Source of the DNA: CAZCBN01 sp964496975
GTDB lineage: Bacteria; Planctomycetota; Phycisphaerae; Phycisphaerales; UBA1924
Assembly: GCA_964496975.1 (NCBI GenBank)
Contig: CAZCBN010000051.1
Location: 1 to 21,981 of the forward strand
Direction of reading: 5' to 3'
Length of the DNA: 21,981 bases
Part shown: piece after piece, positions 1-6,502 of the stretch
Position numbering within the stretch: the first letter of the stretch is position 1
Layout of the letters: each line of letters opens with the position of its first letter
Notes under the pieces: generated by a model
What the model saw: only the letters and a program-made list of their open reading frames with translations
Database searches by the model: none
Told to the model about the DNA's origin: nothing
Position numbers and translations under genes: made by a program

Positions 1-622
1 CCACCGGGTCCGCCCCATCGCCCAAAACGCCCCGCGGCCCCAGCGCCCGCCACCGGTCCGCCAGCGCCCGCAGCAGGCCCGCGCGCTCGCGCAGGGCGCG
101 GGCGAGCGTCGCGTCCACAGCCCCCGCCGCGGCTTCCAGCGCCTCTGCCCCGCGCAGGGCCTGCGCTGCTGCGTCGTCGAGCGCCGCCCCGGCCCGCTCC
201 CCGGCCGCGCGCGCCGCCGCCGCGTCGTCCGCGCCCTGTTCCGCCAGCCGGGCCACAAGGGCCGTCAGCGCCTCCTGCCCGGCCCCCGTGTCCGCCAGCA
301 CCCGGCTCAGCCGAAGCCCGGGCGACAGCGACGCGAACGTGCCGACCGAGTCCTCCACCGCGCGCGAGACCGTCGGCCCCAGCACCCGCGGGTCGTACGC
401 CAGCACCACCTCGTGGGCCCCGCGGCGCGACACCAGTTCCCGCGCCGCCGCCCGGGCCGCGGGGGTCGCCGCGTGCTCGCTCCGCCCCGCCAGGTCCACC
501 CGCAGCACGGGCCTGGAGGCGAGCACGAGCGCCCCGCCGAGCCCCGCCGTGGCGAGCGCCGCAAACAGCACCGCGCGCGCGCCCACGCCCAGCCTCCCCC
601 GTCGCGCCGCGGTCACAGCCAT
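1..622 (-). CDS. GldG-like ABC transporter auxiliary protein (partial, 3' end outside window)
   Basis: The reading frame is open from an ATG at 622-620 on the minus strand to the window edge, giving 207 visible codons; the C-terminus lies beyond base 1. The N-terminus is basic, followed by a single hydrophobic segment at about residues 12-35. After this comes an Ala-rich, probably extracytoplasmic region that includes the stretch EVVLAYDPRVLGPTVSRAVE. The start overlaps the stop of the upstream permease gene by 10 nt, indicating translational coupling. Position and topology (ATPase, then ABC-2 permease, then a membrane-anchored exported protein) match the GldA-GldF-GldG arrangement of ABC export systems, where the third protein is an accessory subunit. 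The family call rests mainly on context and topology because the diagnostic C-terminal part is not visible. Its substrate is unknown. Confidence 0.65.
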   Translation of the reverse strand, partial: MAVTAARRGRLGVGARAVLFAALATAGLGGALVLASRPVLRVDLAGRSEHAATPAARAAARELVSRRGAHEVVLAYDPRVLGPTVSRAVEDSVGTFASLSPGLRLSRVLADTGAGQEALTALVARLAEQGADDAAAARAAGERAGAALDDAAAQALRGAEALEAAAGAVDATLARALRERAGLLRALADRWRALGPRGVLGDGADPV

Positions 623-1335
623 CGCCGAGCCTCCAGCACCGCGGTGGCCATCGCGAGCGCCCACGCCGTGCCCGCCCCCGCCGCCAGCACGTGCGACACG
701 TCAAAGACCCCGCGCGCCATCTCCCCCGCGCGCCCCCGGATCGACAGCCCCGACAGCAGCCCCGCCCACTCCGTCGGCACGTGCCGCCACGCCACCTCGC
801 CCAGCACCACGAGCAGGCCCAGCGTCAACGCCGTCGCCAAAAACGCGACGCTCTGGCTGGACGTCGCGCAGCTCGCCAGCAGCCCGAGCGACAGCATCAC
901 CGCCCCCGCCAGCAGCATCCCGCCGTACCCGAGCGCCACGGGCCACACGTCCAGCGGGCGGTCCGCGGCCCACGCCAGCACCGCCGGGTACGCCAGCGTC
1001 GGCAGCAGCATCAGGAGCAAAAACCCAACCGCCCCCCCGAACTTTCCGAGCACGATCGTCGCGCTCCCGATCGGTGCGCTCGCCAGCAGGTCATACGACC
1101 CGACGCGCAGCTCCTCGCTCACAAGCCGCATCGACACCGCGGGGCACATCACCGCCAGCAGCCACACCGCCGGCCCAAAGAAATCCCGGAGCGACGCCGG
1201 CGCCCCCGGCAGCAGCGTCGCCCGCGTGAACAGCACGCCGCAGAGCAGCAAAAACAGCGCCGCGACCCCCCACATCCCCGGCGACGAGGCCAGCGCCACA
1301 AACTCCCGCCGCGCGATCACCCACGCCCCTCTCAC
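613..1335 (-). CDS. ABC-2 type permease (GldF-like)
   Basis: This 240-residue protein has about six hydrophobic segments: near residues 22-40, 53-70, 98-122, 131-155, 160-182 and 212-232. An N-terminal MRGAWVIARREF matches the cytoplasmic lead-in of ABC-2 permeases. The motif SEELRVGSYDLLASAPI near residues 72-90 resembles the conserved 'EEr..Gt.e.L.t.Pv' coupling region of GldF/NosY-type permeases. The start ATG overlaps the ATPase stop by 4 nt (ATGA), and its own end overlaps the next gene by 10 nt, so the three genes form one operon. It would form the membrane channel of an exporter with the adjacent ATPase. What is moved cannot be read from the sequence. Confidence 0.85.
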   Translation of the reverse strand: MRGAWVIARREFVALASSPGMWGVAALFLLLCGVLFTRATLLPGAPASLRDFFGPAVWLLAVMCPAVSMRLVSEELRVGSYDLLASAPIGSATIVLGKFGGAVGFLLLMLLPTLAYPAVLAWAADRPLDVWPVALGYGGMLLAGAVMLSLGLLASCATSSQSVAFLATALTLGLLVVLGEVAWRHVPTEWAGLLSGLSIRGRAGEMARGVFDVSHVLAAGAGTAWALAMATAVLEARRWL

Positions 1336-2303
1336 GCCCCACCCCCCGCCGCCGCCACGACGCGCAAAAACCGCTCTTCCAGCGTCTCCCCCCGAGGCTC
1401 CAGCGCCGCGAGCTGCCCGCCCGCGGCGAGCACGGCCCGCGCCACGGCGTCAACGCCCTCGGCCCCGGGCCGCGCCAGGGTGACGTCCGCCGTGCGCACG
1501 CGCGTGTCGCCGGCGGGAGGAGGGGGGTTCAACGGCTGCGCGACGCCGGCCGCGGCGAGGTGTGCGAGAAGGTCGGCCGCCGTCGGCCCCTGCGCCCAGG
1601 CCACGCGCAGGCTCTGCGCCGCGCCCCCCGCGCCGCGCACGGGCTCGTCGGCGAGCACCCGGCCGCCGGCCATCATCAGGGCGCGGTCGCAGCACGCCTC
1701 CACCTCGCCCAGCACGTGGGTGGAAAACAGCACCGCGCAGCGCGGCCCGCCCCCAGAAAGCCCGCCGGCGATGCTCCGGATCAGCGCGCGCACGTCGCGC
1801 ACCTGCGCGGGGTCGAGCGCGTTGGTCGGCTCGTCGAGGATCACCACCTCGGGGCCGTGCACGAGCGCCGCGGCCAGGCCCACGCGCTGCCGATACCCCT
1901 TGCTCAGCGTGCCGATGCGGCGCCGCGCCGCGTCGCGCAGGCCGCAGCGGTCGAGCGTGGCGTCGGTGGCGCGGGCGGCGTCGCGGCGGGAGAGGCCGCA
2001 GAGGGACGCCCGCGCGCGCACGTAGCCCTGCACCCGCATTTCCGGATAGGCGGGGGCGGACTCGGGGAGGTAGCCGAGCCGGCGACGGGCCCGTCCGGAG
2101 GCGGCGGTCACGTCGTCGCCGCCGAGCAACGCCCGGCCGGCGTGCGGGGCGAGCAGGCCGACGAGCATGCGGATGGTGGTGGTCTTGCCCGCGCCGTTGG
2201 GGCCGAGCAGGGCGGTGACCTCCCCGGGCCGCACGGCGAAGGAGACGCCGCGGACCGCCGCGACGCGGCCGAAAGACCGGACCAACTGCTCCGCTACCAG
2301 CAT
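1332..2303 (-). CDS. ABC transporter ATP-binding protein (GldA-like)
   Basis: This 323-residue ATPase carries a full set of nucleotide-binding motifs: Walker A GPNGAGKTT at residues 34-42, signature LSKGYRQR at about 133-140, Walker B VVILDEP ending at P159, the D-loop NALDP, and the switch histidine in FSTHV (H196). A YLPE sequence in the Q-loop region (78-81) is typical of the GldA/DrrA/NosF-type branch of ABC-2 exporters. Residues from about 210 onward form the usual variable C-terminal extension. It is the first gene of a minus-strand operon with the permease and GldG-like genes. No Shine-Dalgarno sequence precedes the ATG. A -10-like GACAAT lies only 6 nt upstream, so the transcript may be leaderless. 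It energises export of an unidentified substrate at the inner membrane. Confidence 0.92.
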   Translation of the reverse strand: MLVAEQLVRSFGRVAAVRGVSFAVRPGEVTALLGPNGAGKTTTIRMLVGLLAPHAGRALLGGDDVTAASGRARRRLGYLPESAPAYPEMRVQGYVRARASLCGLSRRDAARATDATLDRCGLRDAARRRIGTLSKGYRQRVGLAAALVHGPEVVILDEPTNALDPAQVRDVRALIRSIAGGLSGGGPRCAVLFSTHVLGEVEACCDRALMMAGGRVLADEPVRGAGGAAQSLRVAWAQGPTAADLLAHLAAAGVAQPLNPPPPAGDTRVRTADVTLARPGAEGVDAVARAVLAAGGQLAALEPRGETLEERFLRVVAAAGGGA

Positions 2304-2309
2304 GCGTGC

Positions 2310-2315
2310 ATTGTC
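2310..2315 (-). promoter_or_regulatory. Candidate -10 element of the ABC operon
   Basis: On the minus strand GACAAT lies 6 nt before the ATG of the ATPase gene, which would put the transcription start on or next to the start codon. No matching -35 hexamer is visible at 16-18 nt. The call depends on the repeated spacing seen at other genes here, so it is tentative. Confidence 0.3.
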
Positions 2316-2543
2316 GCACGCCGGGGCGGGTCGTGCATCGGGCGTGCGTGGGGCGTGGGCGGGGCGTGAATCGGGGCGAAGGCGTTTTCATCGCGTGTGA
2401 AGGGGCCGGGCCGCGGCGTTTGCGGGAAGGGTGGGGGTCTGGGCGATGTTTTGCGGAGTGATCTCTCGCGGCGCCGGGCGTCCGGCACGTCCGCGAACGC
2501 CGCCTTTGCGAAATGCAGGGTGCGGCATGGGCGAGCGAGCCGC

Positions 2544-2549
2544 TAAACT
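2544..2549 (+). promoter_or_regulatory. Candidate -10 element and Shine-Dalgarno for the PAS/GAF/receiver gene
   Basis: TAAACT at 2544-2549 resembles a sigma-70 -10 box and predicts a start near 2556. AGGAGG at 2561-2566 is a perfect Shine-Dalgarno site 10 nt before the GTG at 2577, and it decides that start. A convincing -35 hexamer is missing. Confidence 0.4.
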
Positions 2550-2576
2550 CTCGCCCAGTGAGGAGGCAGCGCGGCC

Positions 2577-4376
2577 GTGGCCACGCAGGTCATGCCCAAG
2601 ATGCTCGTTGTTGACGGCCGCGTGGTCTCCTGGCGAGACCTGCGCGTGCTGTTCGGCAGCACACCGCCGGGCCCGGCGGCCCGTGAGTCGTCGCTTGACC
2701 GGCTTGCGGCGGCGCTTCGCGCCCTGGGCGTCGACGCGCGGGTGGGCGACGAGGGCTCGGCCCCCGCGTGCCCCAGCGAGTCGGACCGCGCCTCGCAGGC
2801 CATCACGCTGCTGAACGCGATCGGCGAGGGCGTCTGCCTGGGCGATGCGCAGGGGCGCATCCTGTGGAGCAACGACTTCTTCGCCGGGCTCGAGCCCGAC
2901 GTGCAGTCGGAGGTCGCGCAGAACCTGCAGGCCGCGGCCGAGTGGTTCTCCCGCACGCGTGTGTCGCACGGGGCGGGGTCGGCGGCGCTTGAGTGCAAGT
3001 TTGAGGTGCCGTCGGCGTCCAGCGGGCGCTGGTACGAGGTCTATGTCACGCCCGCCCCGCCGCGGTCCGAGGAAGACGGCGACCTGGGCGAGCGGGCCGA
3101 GCACCGCGTGCAGGCGGCCGACCGCGCCGCGGCCGAGGGCGCCGAGCGTCTGGCGGGCGTGGTGCGCGACGTGACGACGGCCCGCCGGGCCGCGCTGAAG
3201 CTGGACGCGATCGAGCGGGCCGGGTCGGAGCTGATGCAGCTCGACGCCGCCGCGGTGCGCGACAAGAACACGATGGACCGCATCCGCCTGCTCGAGCAGA
3301 AGATCGTGCGGCTGACGCGGGAGGTGCTGCACTACGACCACTTCGCGATCTTCCTGATCGACGAGGCCCCGGGGCGGGAGAAGCGGCTCGAGCTCGTCGT
3401 GTCCGCGGGCCTGCCCGAAGAGATCCAGGACCTGCACCTCGCGCCCGAGGTGACGGGCTCGGGCACCTGCGGCTTTGTCGCGGCGACCGGGGAGAGCTAC
3501 ATCTGCCGCGACGTGTCGAGCGACGACCGCTACCTGCCGGGCCTCGTCGGCGCGCAGTCGTCGCTCACGGTGCCGCTGAAGCTGAACGAGCAGGTCATCG
3601 GCGCGATGACGGTCGAGAGCAACAAGCGCGACGCCTTTGACGACGAGGAGCGGCAGTTCCTCGAGATCTTCGCGCGGCACATCGCCCTCGCGCTGCACAT
3701 GCTCGACCTGCTCGTGGTCGAGCGATCGGCGACCAACAAGTCCGTCAGCGGCCGCGTGGGCGAGGAGATCTCCGAGCCCTTGGGCGACATCCTGGGCCAG
3801 CTCGACCAGCTGCTCGAGATCGAGGGCCGCAGCCCGGCCGACATCGTGCGGCTCGACCGCATCCGCGCCGACGTGGAGTCCATCAAGGCCCGCATCGAGA
3901 ACGTCACCTCGGGCCCGCAGACGCTGCTGGGCGTTGAGAAGGCGATGAGCGAGCGGACCGCCGACCCATTCCTGTCGGGCAAGCGCATCCTCGTCGCCGA
4001 CGACGCGGTCAAGATCCGCAAGATCGTGGACGACGTGCTCACCGGCAAGGGCTGCATCGTCGTGGCGTGCGAGGACGGCGGCCTCGCGTGCGCCGCGCTC
4101 GCCCGGGTGGAGCGGGGCGAGCTGCCGCCGTTCGACCTTGTGCTGAGCGACATCCGCATGCCGGATCGCAATGGGTACGAGGTCTTCGCCGCCAGCAAGA
4201 AGGCCACGCCCTCCTGCCCGGTCATCCTCATGACGGGCTTCGGCTACGACCCGCACCACAGCATCGTCCGCGCCAGCCAGCAGGGCCTGGCCGCGGTGCT
4301 CTACAAGCCCTTCGAGATCGACCGCATGATGGACGAGGTGCGCAAGGCGCTGGGCTGCGAGGTGCCCGCCCGCTGA
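2577..4376 (+). CDS. PAS-GAF-pseudo-DHp-receiver signalling protein
   Basis: This 599-residue soluble protein starts at a GTG behind a perfect AGGAGG. In order it has a PAS-like segment at about residues 75-200 (LLNAIGEGVCLGDAQGRILW), a GAF domain at about 218-382 (YDHFAIFLIDEA through GAMTVESNKRDAFDDEE), a short helical pair at about 385-455, and a C-terminal receiver domain at about 469-595. The receiver has the acidic pair D475/D476, phospho-acceptor D525 in LSDIRMPDRNG, and conserved K577 in LYKPFE. The helical pair looks like a histidine-kinase dimerisation helix. However, where kinases have S-H-E-I-R-T-P-L it reads G-E-E-I-S-E-P-L, so the phospho-accepting His is Glu (E396), and no ATPase domain follows. 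It is therefore probably not a kinase but a sensor whose receiver is phosphorylated by another protein. No membrane segment is visible. Its partner is unknown. Confidence 0.85.
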   Translation: MATQVMPKMLVVDGRVVSWRDLRVLFGSTPPGPAARESSLDRLAAALRALGVDARVGDEGSAPACPSESDRASQAITLLNAIGEGVCLGDAQGRILWSNDFFAGLEPDVQSEVAQNLQAAAEWFSRTRVSHGAGSAALECKFEVPSASSGRWYEVYVTPAPPRSEEDGDLGERAEHRVQAADRAAAEGAERLAGVVRDVTTARRAALKLDAIERAGSELMQLDAAAVRDKNTMDRIRLLEQKIVRLTREVLHYDHFAIFLIDEAPGREKRLELVVSAGLPEEIQDLHLAPEVTGSGTCGFVAATGESYICRDVSSDDRYLPGLVGAQSSLTVPLKLNEQVIGAMTVESNKRDAFDDEERQFLEIFARHIALALHMLDLLVVERSATNKSVSGRVGEEISEPLGDILGQLDQLLEIEGRSPADIVRLDRIRADVESIKARIENVTSGPQTLLGVEKAMSERTADPFLSGKRILVADDAVKIRKIVDDVLTGKGCIVVACEDGGLACAALARVERGELPPFDLVLSDIRMPDRNGYEVFAASKKATPSCPVILMTGFGYDPHHSIVRASQQGLAAVLYKPFEIDRMMDEVRKALGCEVPAR

Positions 4377-4454
4377 GCGGCGCCCGGTCGCGGGCCCCGG
4401 CCTGAACGCACGATGCCCCTGCGTGGGGTGACGCCGCGCCGGGGCCACCCGCCG

Positions 4455-4460
4455 GTACAC
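4455..4460 (+). promoter_or_regulatory. Candidate -10 element of the GNAT gene (possible leaderless start)
   Basis: TACACT ends 7 nt before the GTG start at 4468, placing the expected transcription start at or beside the first base of the start codon. There is no Shine-Dalgarno sequence. The string TACACTCGCCCGGTG resembles the TAAACTCTCGCCCAGTG found ahead of the preceding gene. Confidence 0.4.
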
Positions 4461-4467
4461 TCGCCCG

Positions 4468-5055
4468 GTGATCCGCATCCTCCGCATTGATCCGTCGCAC
4501 GCCCTGTACGCCGCCGAGTGTTCGCTCCGGGAGGCCGTGCTGTTGAAGGACGCCGGCTACGACTTCGCCCGCTATGTTCGCGACTACCCGCACGAGGCCG
4601 CGGCGGAGCACTTCGTCGCCGTGCTGGACCACCCGGTGAGCGGCCCGCAGGTGCTCGGCACGGCCTTGCTCCGCGCGGGATACACCCAGCCGCACGAGGG
4701 GAAGGTGATGCAGGTCGCCGTGCACCCGCAGCGGCGGGGCGAGGGCATCGGCACGCGGTTGATGATCGCGGTGGAGGCGCGGGCCTTTGGCGAGCTGGGG
4801 CTTTCGCGGCTCTTTTGCCACGCCCAGCAGCGGGCCGCGGCGTTTTATGACGGCCTGGGCTGGGCGGTGGAGGGCGAGCCGTTCGTCGAGGCGGGCATCC
4901 CGCACCGGCGGATGGCAATGCACGCGGCCGACCGTGACGCCGCTACCCCCGGTCCGAGAACCGGGCCCGCCGCCGACACGACGGCCGACCCCGCCGCCCC
5001 CGCCGCCCCTGCCGAGCCCGGCCTGCCGCCCGACGGCGAGCCCTTCGGCGTTTAA
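4468..5055 (+). CDS. GNAT-family N-acetyltransferase
   Basis: This 195-residue protein has the GNAT core. The acetyl-CoA pyrophosphate-binding loop RRGEGIG lies at residues 89-95, after the beta strand VMQVAVHP. It is followed by helix TRLMIAVEARAF and the late motif AAAFYDGLGW at about 124-133. The family transfers an acyl group from acyl-CoA to an amine, and the acceptor here cannot be deduced. Family folds usually end near residue 150. The last 45 residues form a Pro/Ala/Thr-rich tail without predicted structure. The GTG start at 4468 is chosen because it gives the full N-terminal strand and sits just downstream of a -10-like TACACT. It lies between the PAS/GAF/receiver gene and a Fur-family regulator, all on the same strand, but the 91-nt upstream gap suggests its own promoter. 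Confidence 0.85.
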   Translation: MIRILRIDPSHALYAAECSLREAVLLKDAGYDFARYVRDYPHEAAAEHFVAVLDHPVSGPQVLGTALLRAGYTQPHEGKVMQVAVHPQRRGEGIGTRLMIAVEARAFGELGLSRLFCHAQQRAAAFYDGLGWAVEGEPFVEAGIPHRRMAMHAADRDAATPGPRTGPAADTTADPAAPAAPAEPGLPPDGEPFGV

Positions 5056-5096
5056 CTCGCCCCGGCCCCGCGGCCCCGCAACAATCTCCAGACGCC

Positions 5097-5675
5097 ATGC
5101 ACGACGCCCCGCAGCCATCTCGCCCGACCCCGCTGGCCCCGCCAGCCCCCGAACCGGGTCTCTCGGCGGGCGCTGCAGCGGGCCGGGCAGCCGGCTCGGC
5201 GGCGGGCTCGTCGTCGCCCATCAGCCCTGGGCACCCGCACGCGCCGCTGCCCGACGCTGACGCCCTGCGCGATCTCTTTCGCGAGCGGGGCCTCCGCTTC
5301 ACCAAGCAGCGCGACCTTGTCTACCGCGCCCTCGCCACCACCGCCGCCCACCCCACGGCCGAGGAGCTGCACCAGCTTGTGTGCACCGAGGATGCCTCGC
5401 TGAGCCTCGCGACCGTCTACAACACGCTGGAGGCGATGACCGAGGCCGGCCTGGCGCGGCGCATCCCAAGTTCAAGTGGGTCCGGCCCCAGCCGCTACGA
5501 CGCCGACATGACCGACCACGTGCACGTCGCCTACCCCGACGGCCGGGTGGTGGACGTGCCGGGCGACGTGTCGCGGGCGCTTTTGGGCCAGCTCGACGCG
5601 GCGACGCGGGCCGATTTGGAACGGCGCCTGGGTGTCTCCATCGCCGAGATCACGGTGGCGATCCGCGCCCGCTGA
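5097..5675 (+). CDS. Fur-family transcriptional regulator lacking the usual zinc cysteines
   Basis: The 192-residue product has a low-complexity Pro/Ala/Ser/Gly extension (about residues 1-52) and then a Fur-type fold. LRFTKQRDLVYRAL (66-79) is the classic first helix region and SLATVYNTLEAMTEAGL (103-119) is the DNA-recognition helix and wing. RYDADMTDHVHVAYPDG (133-149) corresponds to the metal-site strand. Fur, PerR and Zur proteins usually have CxxC there and often again at the C-terminus. Here both pairs are absent and the only cysteine is C96. H141 and H143 are kept, so a His-based regulatory metal site may survive without structural zinc. The ATG at 5097 has no Shine-Dalgarno and follows an AACAAT -10-like hexamer by 11 nt. 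A later start would shorten the extension; none is clearly better. Target genes are unknown. Confidence 0.85.
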   Translation: MHDAPQPSRPTPLAPPAPEPGLSAGAAAGRAAGSAAGSSSPISPGHPHAPLPDADALRDLFRERGLRFTKQRDLVYRALATTAAHPTAEELHQLVCTEDASLSLATVYNTLEAMTEAGLARRIPSSSGSGPSRYDADMTDHVHVAYPDGRVVDVPGDVSRALLGQLDAATRADLERRLGVSIAEITVAIRAR

Positions 5676-5794
5676 AGCGTTTGACGTCGGCCTTGCGTGC
5701 TCTGTGCAGACCGCTCCGGGCGGGAGCATTTTCATGCGTGGACCGGTCGGGGCTGGTCTTGTCCATGTCCCAAGCCGATAGATCTTTGCGTTGT

Positions 5795-5807
5795 GTGGAT
5801 TGTCCAC
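5795..5807. promoter_or_regulatory. 13-bp dyad (possible operator) upstream of the PilZ gene
   Basis: GTGGA-TTG-TCCAC is a perfect 5-bp inverted repeat with a 3-nt centre. It sits in a locally AT-richer part of the 192-nt gap before the PilZ gene. Its size suits a dimeric repressor. There is no evidence linking it to the Fur-like protein encoded just upstream. Confidence 0.25.
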
Positions 5808-5867
5808 GAAGCCGCGTTCTCGCGGTCGGACAACCCCGCACGCCGCCCCGAGGATCGGAGCCCATCG

Positions 5868-6266
5868 ATGCTGAACCCGGTTGACCGTCGCCGCCACCCC
5901 CGCTTCGCCGTGAACGCCGCCTACACCTCGGCCCGTCTGCGTCGCCAGCGTGACGACGCGTTCACCCTCGACGGTCACGTGTGGGACATCTCCGAGGGCG
6001 GCGTGCGTCTGGAGTGCGACGAGCCCATCGACCCGGGCACGCCGGTCGCCGTGCAGATCGACCTGCCGAGCGTGGGCGAGTTCAGCGACGACGTGGACGG
6101 CCCGGGCCGCGCGGTGTTCGTGATCGGCAACGTGGTCTGGTGCGACATCGAGGAGCCGGGCCCGGCCCAGCTCGCGATCGCCATCACCCGCTTCGCCCGT
6201 GAGGGGGACAAGTCCCGCCTCATGCGCCGCCTCGCCCGCGACGTCTCCTTCGCCCGCGTGGCGTGA
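5868..6266 (+). CDS. PilZ-domain c-di-GMP-binding protein
   Basis: This 132-residue single-domain protein has both PilZ ligand motifs. The RxxxR motif lies in DRRRHPRF (R8 and R12), and the D/NxSxxG motif is DISEGG at residues 40-45, followed by VRLECDEPI. Intact motifs imply that it binds cyclic di-GMP and works as a stand-alone effector, typically acting on motility, polysaccharide export or another output. The ATG at 5868 is preceded by GGAG at 5857-5860 with 7-nt spacing. The same frame stays open for 57 codons upstream but has no PilZ homology there and no ribosome site, so the downstream start is preferred. No output domain is fused, so the partner must be elsewhere. The flagellar regulators at the far end of this window are one possible system but are not directly linked. 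Confidence 0.88.
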   Translation: MLNPVDRRRHPRFAVNAAYTSARLRRQRDDAFTLDGHVWDISEGGVRLECDEPIDPGTPVAVQIDLPSVGEFSDDVDGPGRAVFVIGNVVWCDIEEPGPAQLAIAITRFAREGDKSRLMRRLARDVSFARVA

Positions 6267-6283
6267 GGGGGGACGAGGGGACC

Positions 6284-6479
6284 GGGGATCGGCCATCGGC
6301 CATCCGGGGAGGCCCGGCGGCCGAGGGTGGCGTGCGCCTGAGCGACCGCGCCGCGCCGCCGATCTTTCCCGTGCCCCATGCCCCATGCCCCGCGCCCAGT
6401 GCCCCGCGCCCCTTTTCGGCCTTCCCCGATCCCCGATCGCCGATCCCCGATGGCCCTCTCCCCGCTCCCGATGGCCCCC
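6284..6479. repeat. Heptanucleotide tandem repeats upstream of obg
   Basis: The 236-nt gap before obg is mostly built from 7-bp units. GCCCCAT-type units run without gaps at 6373-6414 (six copies, variants GCCCCGC, GCCCAGT and GCCCCTT). After 9 nt, CCCCGAT-type units occupy 6424-6451 (four copies), with looser heptamers to 6479. Upstream, GGGGATC, GGCCATC and GGCCATC (6284-6304) are also heptamers. GGGGATCGGC at 6284-6293 is the exact reverse complement of 6439-6448, and GGCCATCGG at 6291-6299 is that of 6447-6455. A period of 7 is not codon-compatible and argues that the region is noncoding. It resembles in style the STRR heptamer repeats of cyanobacteria. Confidence 0.75.
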
Positions 6480-6502
6480 CCGCGATCCCCCTACCCTCCG
6501 GC

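Larger units (their letters stand above)
2304..2576. other. Divergent intergenic region between the ABC operon and the GAF/receiver gene
   Basis: This 273-nt stretch has no supportable gene. It separates two divergently transcribed units and holds a candidate -10 on each side (minus strand 2310-2315, plus strand 2544-2549). Short T-rich islands around 2388 and 2446 are the only locally AT-richer parts. No clear operator dyad was seen. Confidence 0.5.

Noticed and set aside
4382..4395. Short hairpin after the PAS/GAF/receiver gene (GCCCG-GTCG-CGGGC)
   Set aside because: A 5-bp stem without U-tract is expected by chance at this GC content.
2388..4487. A 699-residue minus-strand open frame opposite the PAS/GAF/receiver gene
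   Set aside because: It is Arg/His/Leu-rich without a recognisable domain and is an antisense shadow of a gene with strong domain evidence; GC-rich DNA commonly leaves such frames open.
6263..6502. An 80-codon N-terminal extension of Obg
   Set aside because: Obg starts at the conserved MFVDQ; the extension is translated 7-bp repeat and lacks family similarity.
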